Positions 60,669-64,000 of a DNA stretch of 64,000 nucleotides are shown piece after piece. The number at the start of each line of letters is the position of its first letter. Position 1 is the first letter of the stretch. The notes below the pieces were generated by a model. That model saw nothing but the letters and a program-made list of their open reading frames with translations. It had not been told where the DNA came from and did not search any database. The DNA comes from Thermoflexus hugenholtzii (GTDB lineage Bacteria; Chloroflexota; Anaerolineae; Thermoflexales; Thermoflexaceae): the NCBI RefSeq assembly GCF_018771565.1, contig NZ_CP076326.1, positions 2,604,001 through 2,668,000 on the forward strand, given 5' to 3'. The translations under genes and the position numbers were made by a program.

Positions 60669-62270
60669 TTACTCCGGCATCAGCGCGAACAGCTGCTCCA
60701 GCAGCGCCCGACGCTCCTCCGGGGTCATCGGGCGTGGACGGGCGAGATCCTCCAGGAAGGCCGTCCGCAACACCACCCCCAGATATCGCCCCTCATAGAA
60801 CACATGCCAGTCGATGAAGGTCTGGCGGACCCCGATGGGATCTACCTGGTCGAAGAACAGGTTCCCCAACCCGTAGTGGATGAACCACCCCGGCCCCACC
60901 TCAAAGGTCTGCGCGTGGTGGCCCTGGCTGCCGCTGACGATCACCGCCCCCAGATCCCGCCAGAACCGGAAGTCCTGGACCTGCTGAGGGGTCGGGGCGT
61001 AGTCGTAGAACTCCCAGTATTGGAGGGTGACGATGGGGAGCCATCCCTCCGCCCGCAGGCGACGGACGGCCTCATGGAGTTCCGGCACGCACGGGGCCGC
61101 CCCCGGCTCCGTCGGGGTGGCCCAGTCGTAATCCGGGCCCACCGGGTTGCAACCCACGAAGGCCAGGCGGTTCCCGTTGTGCTCGATCTGCAGCGGCCGC
61201 AGGGCCTCCTCCAGGTTCTCCCCACCCCCGTAATAGCGCATCCCCAGACGCCGGTAGAGGGCCAGCGTCTTCCGCAACGGCTCCTTCCCGTAGTCCGCCA
61301 GGTGGTTCCCGGTGAGCTCCACGATGTCCGTGCCGATGTAGGTCAACAGCTCCACGTAACGGGGATCGCTGCAGAACACCACCCCGCTCCGTGGCCGCGG
61401 AGGCGGACACGCTTCCCAGAACGAGACCTCGTTGCTGATGTGGGTGAGATCGGCCCCCTGCAGCCATGGAGCGATGTCCCGCGCGGGGAACAGGACCCCG
61501 TAACGCTCCATCTGAACCGCCGTGCCCCGCACCAGGGCGGTGACCCCTGTCATCGCCAGGATCGTCATCCGACCCTCATCCCGGTTCGTGAGCTCGCCCA
61601 CCGCCCGCCGGAGTTCCACCACCGGGAACCCTGGGGGAACCGCCTCCACACCGAACCCCACGGCCAGCGGATACCGCCGGGGATCCAGGCCGCGCTCCAT
61701 CGGGGAGAGGCCGTCCACCGCGATCACCTTCAGCCGGGGCTCCAGGCGGTGGAAGGGGACCAGGGCCCAGGCCGGGCGCGTCGCCCACAGGCGATCCACC
61801 AGCTCCGCCTCCGGAACCGGGATCACGACCTGGGGATCCGGAGGCCCCCACCACGCCGCAAACAGCCGCATGGTCTCCGGGGCGACGAAGAGAGGCCCAG
61901 GGAGGCTGGCCTGACCCTGCCAGCGCGCCCGCAACGCGGCGAAGGAAACCCCGTCGGTCACGGTGGGGAACGGCGCGGCCAGCGCGTAGATCCACACCCC
62001 CAGACGCCCGGGGGCGTCCGGGGAGACGGGACCGATCTCCACCCCGGAATCGCCGACCCCCCAGCGGGGATCCCGGGCGAGGCGTTGCGTGATCTCCGAC
62101 CGCACCTCCTCCGGAAGGGCCGGATGCAGACGGATCGGCCAGCGGGCCGGCGTCGGGGTCGGCGAGGGGACCGGGGAAGGCGCCCCCATAGGGGTAGGAT
62201 CCGGCGGCGCAGCGGATTCCCCCCAGGCCCCGCACCCGGCCAGGAAGACCAGCAGCAGGATCCGCCCCAA
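60669..62270 (-). CDS. CapA-family (PGA_cap) lipoprotein
   Basis: A 533-residue exported protein. After a short signal, the lipobox LAGC is at residues 9-12, followed by a Thr-Pro-Ser-rich linker (PSPVPSPTPTPARWP). About 230 residues of unclear, perhaps periplasmic-binding-like, fold come next. The metallophosphatase-like CapA domain follows from about 285: TGVTALVRGT, LTHISNEVSFWEACPP, DIVELTGNHLADYGKEPL, VGCNPVGPDYDW, IVSGSQGHHAQTFE, and IHYGLGNLFFDQ. The only plausible start is a TTG at 62270 after AAGAAGG. It may act in polyglutamate or glycan handling; enzyme activity is unproven for the family. Confidence 0.8.
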   Translation of the reverse strand: MGRILLLVFLAGCGAWGESAAPPDPTPMGAPSPVPSPTPTPARWPIRLHPALPEEVRSEITQRLARDPRWGVGDSGVEIGPVSPDAPGRLGVWIYALAAPFPTVTDGVSFAALRARWQGQASLPGPLFVAPETMRLFAAWWGPPDPQVVIPVPEAELVDRLWATRPAWALVPFHRLEPRLKVIAVDGLSPMERGLDPRRYPLAVGFGVEAVPPGFPVVELRRAVGELTNRDEGRMTILAMTGVTALVRGTAVQMERYGVLFPARDIAPWLQGADLTHISNEVSFWEACPPPRPRSGVVFCSDPRYVELLTYIGTDIVELTGNHLADYGKEPLRKTLALYRRLGMRYYGGGENLEEALRPLQIEHNGNRLAFVGCNPVGPDYDWATPTEPGAAPCVPELHEAVRRLRAEGWLPIVTLQYWEFYDYAPTPQQVQDFRFWRDLGAVIVSGSQGHHAQTFEVGPGWFIHYGLGNLFFDQVDPIGVRQTFIDWHVFYEGRYLGVVLRTAFLEDLARPRPMTPEERRALLEQLFALMPE

Positions 62271-62395
62271 GCCCTTCTTAAGGGAAAGGATTCCGGAGGA
62301 CGTGTCATCGCGATGCGAGGAAGATGGGGACCGGACAACCCCGCCCGCGCCGACCCGGCCCCGACGGGTTGGGATCTGCGTTCGCTTCCGGTCGC

Positions 62396-62833
62396 TCACG
62401 GCGAGACATCCTCCACCAGCCGGATGGGGACCTCCCGCACCTGGCCGTTCACGATCCGGAAGGCCCGCAGACGCCATTCCCCCTGGACCGGGGCGGCGAT
62501 CAGGTAGACGGACTCCGGGTAATAGGCCTCGGCCACGTCGGTCGGAGAAGGGACTGGGGGGCCGTGGGGATGGGAATGATAGATCCCCACCAGCTCCCAG
62601 CCCCGGGACTCCAGCTCCTGCACCACCCGGATGAGATCCTCGGGGTGGACGCGGTAGCGGACCGGGCTGGCCAGCTCGTTGCGGACCGGATACACCCGCA
62701 GCACCCGGCGGCCCATGCCTCCGAGCAGCCCGCAGGCCTCCAGGGGCCACTCCGCCTGGACGTGGGCGAGGATGCGGCCCGCATCCGCCGGGGTCAGAAG
62801 GAGGGGTTCCGTTTCCGGATCCAGATGGCCCAT
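62396..62833 (-). CDS. JAMM/Mov34 metalloprotease
   Basis: A 145-residue zinc isopeptidase-like enzyme. The Glu is in PLEACGLLGG near 31, and the JAMM motif HSHPHGPPVPSPTD near 83-96 is complete (HxHPxGxxxPSxxD). Bacterial relatives trim or activate ubiquitin-fold sulfur carriers. It overlaps the TusA-like gene by 40 bases in the other frame of the same strand, a strong sign of co-translation. GGCTCGG-type sequence precedes the ATG weakly. Confidence 0.88.
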   Translation of the reverse strand: MGHLDPETEPLLLTPADAGRILAHVQAEWPLEACGLLGGMGRRVLRVYPVRNELASPVRYRVHPEDLIRVVQELESRGWELVGIYHSHPHGPPVPSPTDVAEAYYPESVYLIAAPVQGEWRLRAFRIVNGQVREVPIRLVEDVSP

Positions 62834-63063
62834 GCGCCCTCCCCAATCGGCTCCACCCGGAGCACCTCGTCCCCCTGCACGGCCACGCTGCGGGGGACGT
62901 TGCGGGTGGCCGGCTCGTAATCCACCAGCACCCGGAGCACCTGGCCCACCTCCAGCTCCTCCAGGGCCAGGCGCGTCTTCACGTAGGTATACGGGCATAC
63001 CTCCCCCCGGATGTCCAGCTCCCGGGTCGGGCGGAGCGCCTGGACTTCCCGTTCCTCCTGCAT
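62794..63063 (-). CDS. tusA: TusA/SirA-family sulfur carrier protein
   Basis: An 89-residue protein with the TusA core ELDIRGEVCPYTYVKTRLAL near residues 15-34; the Cys in GEVCPYT is the sulfur-carrying residue. LEVGQVLRVLVDYEPATRNV and the VAVQGDEVLRVE strand complete the fold. An extra basic tail, IWIRKRNPSF, ends it. GGAGGGG precedes the ATG. It is first in an operon with the JAMM protease. Confidence 0.87.
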   Translation of the reverse strand: MQEEREVQALRPTRELDIRGEVCPYTYVKTRLALEELEVGQVLRVLVDYEPATRNVPRSVAVQGDEVLRVEPIGEGAWAIWIRKRNPSF

Positions 63064-63327
63064 CCGATGCCCCTCCGGAGATCCAGATCCCGCTCAGCCG
63101 AGGAGCCCACCTCCGGCCCTTCGCAACCGGACCCCCTCATGTTATCCTGGACAAGGGCGATTCGGGGAATCTCTCCCTTAGGATCCGGGAAGCCCGCCCC
63201 GGGCCGTTTCCGGATCACCGGCTGAGACGGTAAAACGAGTGAAGGCCGCAGGCCGGACCCGACAGGGACGGAGCGATGCGGTCCCCCTGTCAGGATGGGG
63301 ATCCTTCCTTAGGGGGTGCGCTGCCCG

Positions 63328-64000
63328 ATGCGCGACTATCGCTATCTCACACTCGATTGTTACGGAACTTTGATCGACTGGCGGACGGGGCTTGCCGAGC
63401 ATCTCGGCGGGCTCCTGCGCCGGCATGGGGTGGACCCGGCGCCGGAGGAGCTGCTTCGGGTGTATGTGGAGGAGGAGCACCGCCTGGAGTCAGGCCCTTA
63501 CCGGCGGTATCGGGAGATCCTGATGGAGAGCGCCCGGGCGACCGCCGCCCGCTTCGGGGTTTCCCTGTCCGAGGCCGAGGCAAGGCGCTTCGCCGAGAGC
63601 CTCCCGAGCTGGCCGCCCTTCCCCGACACCGTGGACGGCCTAAAGGCGTTCCGGGTGCTGGGCTTCCGCCGGGTGATCCTCTCCAACGTGGACCGGGATC
63701 TGCTGGCGGAGACGGTGCGGCGTCACGGCCTGGAGATCGATGGCGCCATCACCGCGGAGGACACCCGCACCTACAAGCCCAACCCCCAGCATTGGCTGGC
63801 CTTCTGCGCCCGCTACGGCGCCCGCCGGGAGGAGATCCTGCACATCGCTCAGAGCCTCCTCCACGATATCCGGCCGGCCCTCCAGCTGAAGATCGACTGC
63901 GTCTGGCTGAACCGCTATCGGGAGCCGGTCCCCGAGGACGTGCGGCCCACCGAGATGTTCTACGACATGGACGCCCTGGTGGGCTGGTTGCTGACGCGAT
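63328..64000 (+). CDS. HAD-superfamily hydrolase, haloacid dehalogenase type (partial, runs off the window)
   Basis: 224 codons are visible without a stop at the window end. Motif I is TLDCYGTLIDWRTG near residue 8 (the DxYGT form typical of type II haloacid dehalogenases), motif II ILSNVDRD near 116, motif III the lysine in RTYKPNPQHWL near 147, and motif IV HIAQSLLHDI near 172. GLxxxLRRHG-type helical cap residues lie between motifs I and II. It probably hydrolyses a small phosphate or haloacid. AGGGGG lies upstream of the ATG. Confidence 0.85.
   Translation, partial: MRDYRYLTLDCYGTLIDWRTGLAEHLGGLLRRHGVDPAPEELLRVYVEEEHRLESGPYRRYREILMESARATAARFGVSLSEAEARRFAESLPSWPPFPDTVDGLKAFRVLGFRRVILSNVDRDLLAETVRRHGLEIDGAITAEDTRTYKPNPQHWLAFCARYGARREEILHIAQSLLHDIRPALQLKIDCVWLNRYREPVPEDVRPTEMFYDMDALVGWLLTR

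Overview
The window is about 64 kb of GC-rich (roughly two-thirds G+C), gene-dense bacterial chromosome. I read it as a thermophilic member of the Chloroflexota, most likely near Thermoflexia or Anaerolineae. This assignment is an inference. It rests on the thermophile-style protein disulfide oxidoreductase, the many Thr-Pro-rich secreted proteins, secreted proteins ending in FLPLxxRG, a Tad pilus set with no secretin in view, and the GC and codon bias. No rRNA or other strong phylogenetic marker is present. There is no sign of a plasmid, prophage, CRISPR array or intact insertion sequence.

Layout. 1-8178: housekeeping and carbohydrate genes (Rieske tail, nagA, a solitary DNA methyltransferase, a HAD phosphatase, a glycosyltransferase, hpt, mutS2, a PLP lyase). 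8179-9394: a repeat-rich patch holding an antitoxin gene and the wreck of its VapC toxin. 9395-12937: an orphan ABC-2 permease, a flavin-type oxidase, tRNA-Leu, a membrane protein and an NAD-dependent epimerase. 13007-15667: a self-contained niacin/NAD-salvage operon (nicotinamidase, 3H-domain repressor, transporter) behind a strong promoter overlapped by a perfect palindrome. 16225-22237: a giant secreted amidase, a MraY/WecA-like transferase, an SH3 protein and a DUF1801 protein. 22255-23554: hpf and comF.

23595-40422 is the most distinctive block. It is a Tad/Flp secretion locus (tadC, tadB, cpaF, a REC-CpaE fusion, cpaB on the minus strand) followed by surface-protein genes: an LPRTG-type anchored protein, a Kelch/DUF11 protein, three TadE/TadG-like pseudopilins on the minus strand, then three more on the plus strand, one with a long Thr-Pro stalk, and a CARDB-like secreted protein. 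Two of these proteins end in FLPLILRG, and the large amidase at 16225 carries the same motif internally. Together they look like one system for building and displaying proteins at the cell surface.

40811-49000: a G5/propeller lipoprotein, another repeat cluster, plsC, prfA, rnc, tRNA-Gly, a two-thioredoxin-fold oxidoreductase, tmRNA and an RsmC-like methyltransferase. 48975-54542: der, a nitrilase homologue that lacks its catalytic cysteine, a CDP-alcohol phosphotransferase, and an ABC exporter whose permease is fused to a SpoIIM domain. 54549-59212: a lipoprotein and a complete ECF vitamin/metal importer. 59442 to the end: an aminotransferase, a CapA lipoprotein, a JAMM protease with a TusA sulfur carrier, and the start of a HAD hydrolase.

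A family of inverted-repeat elements of about 75-140 bp, with TGTAGGAG at one end and CTCCTACA at the other, sits in five intergenic places.
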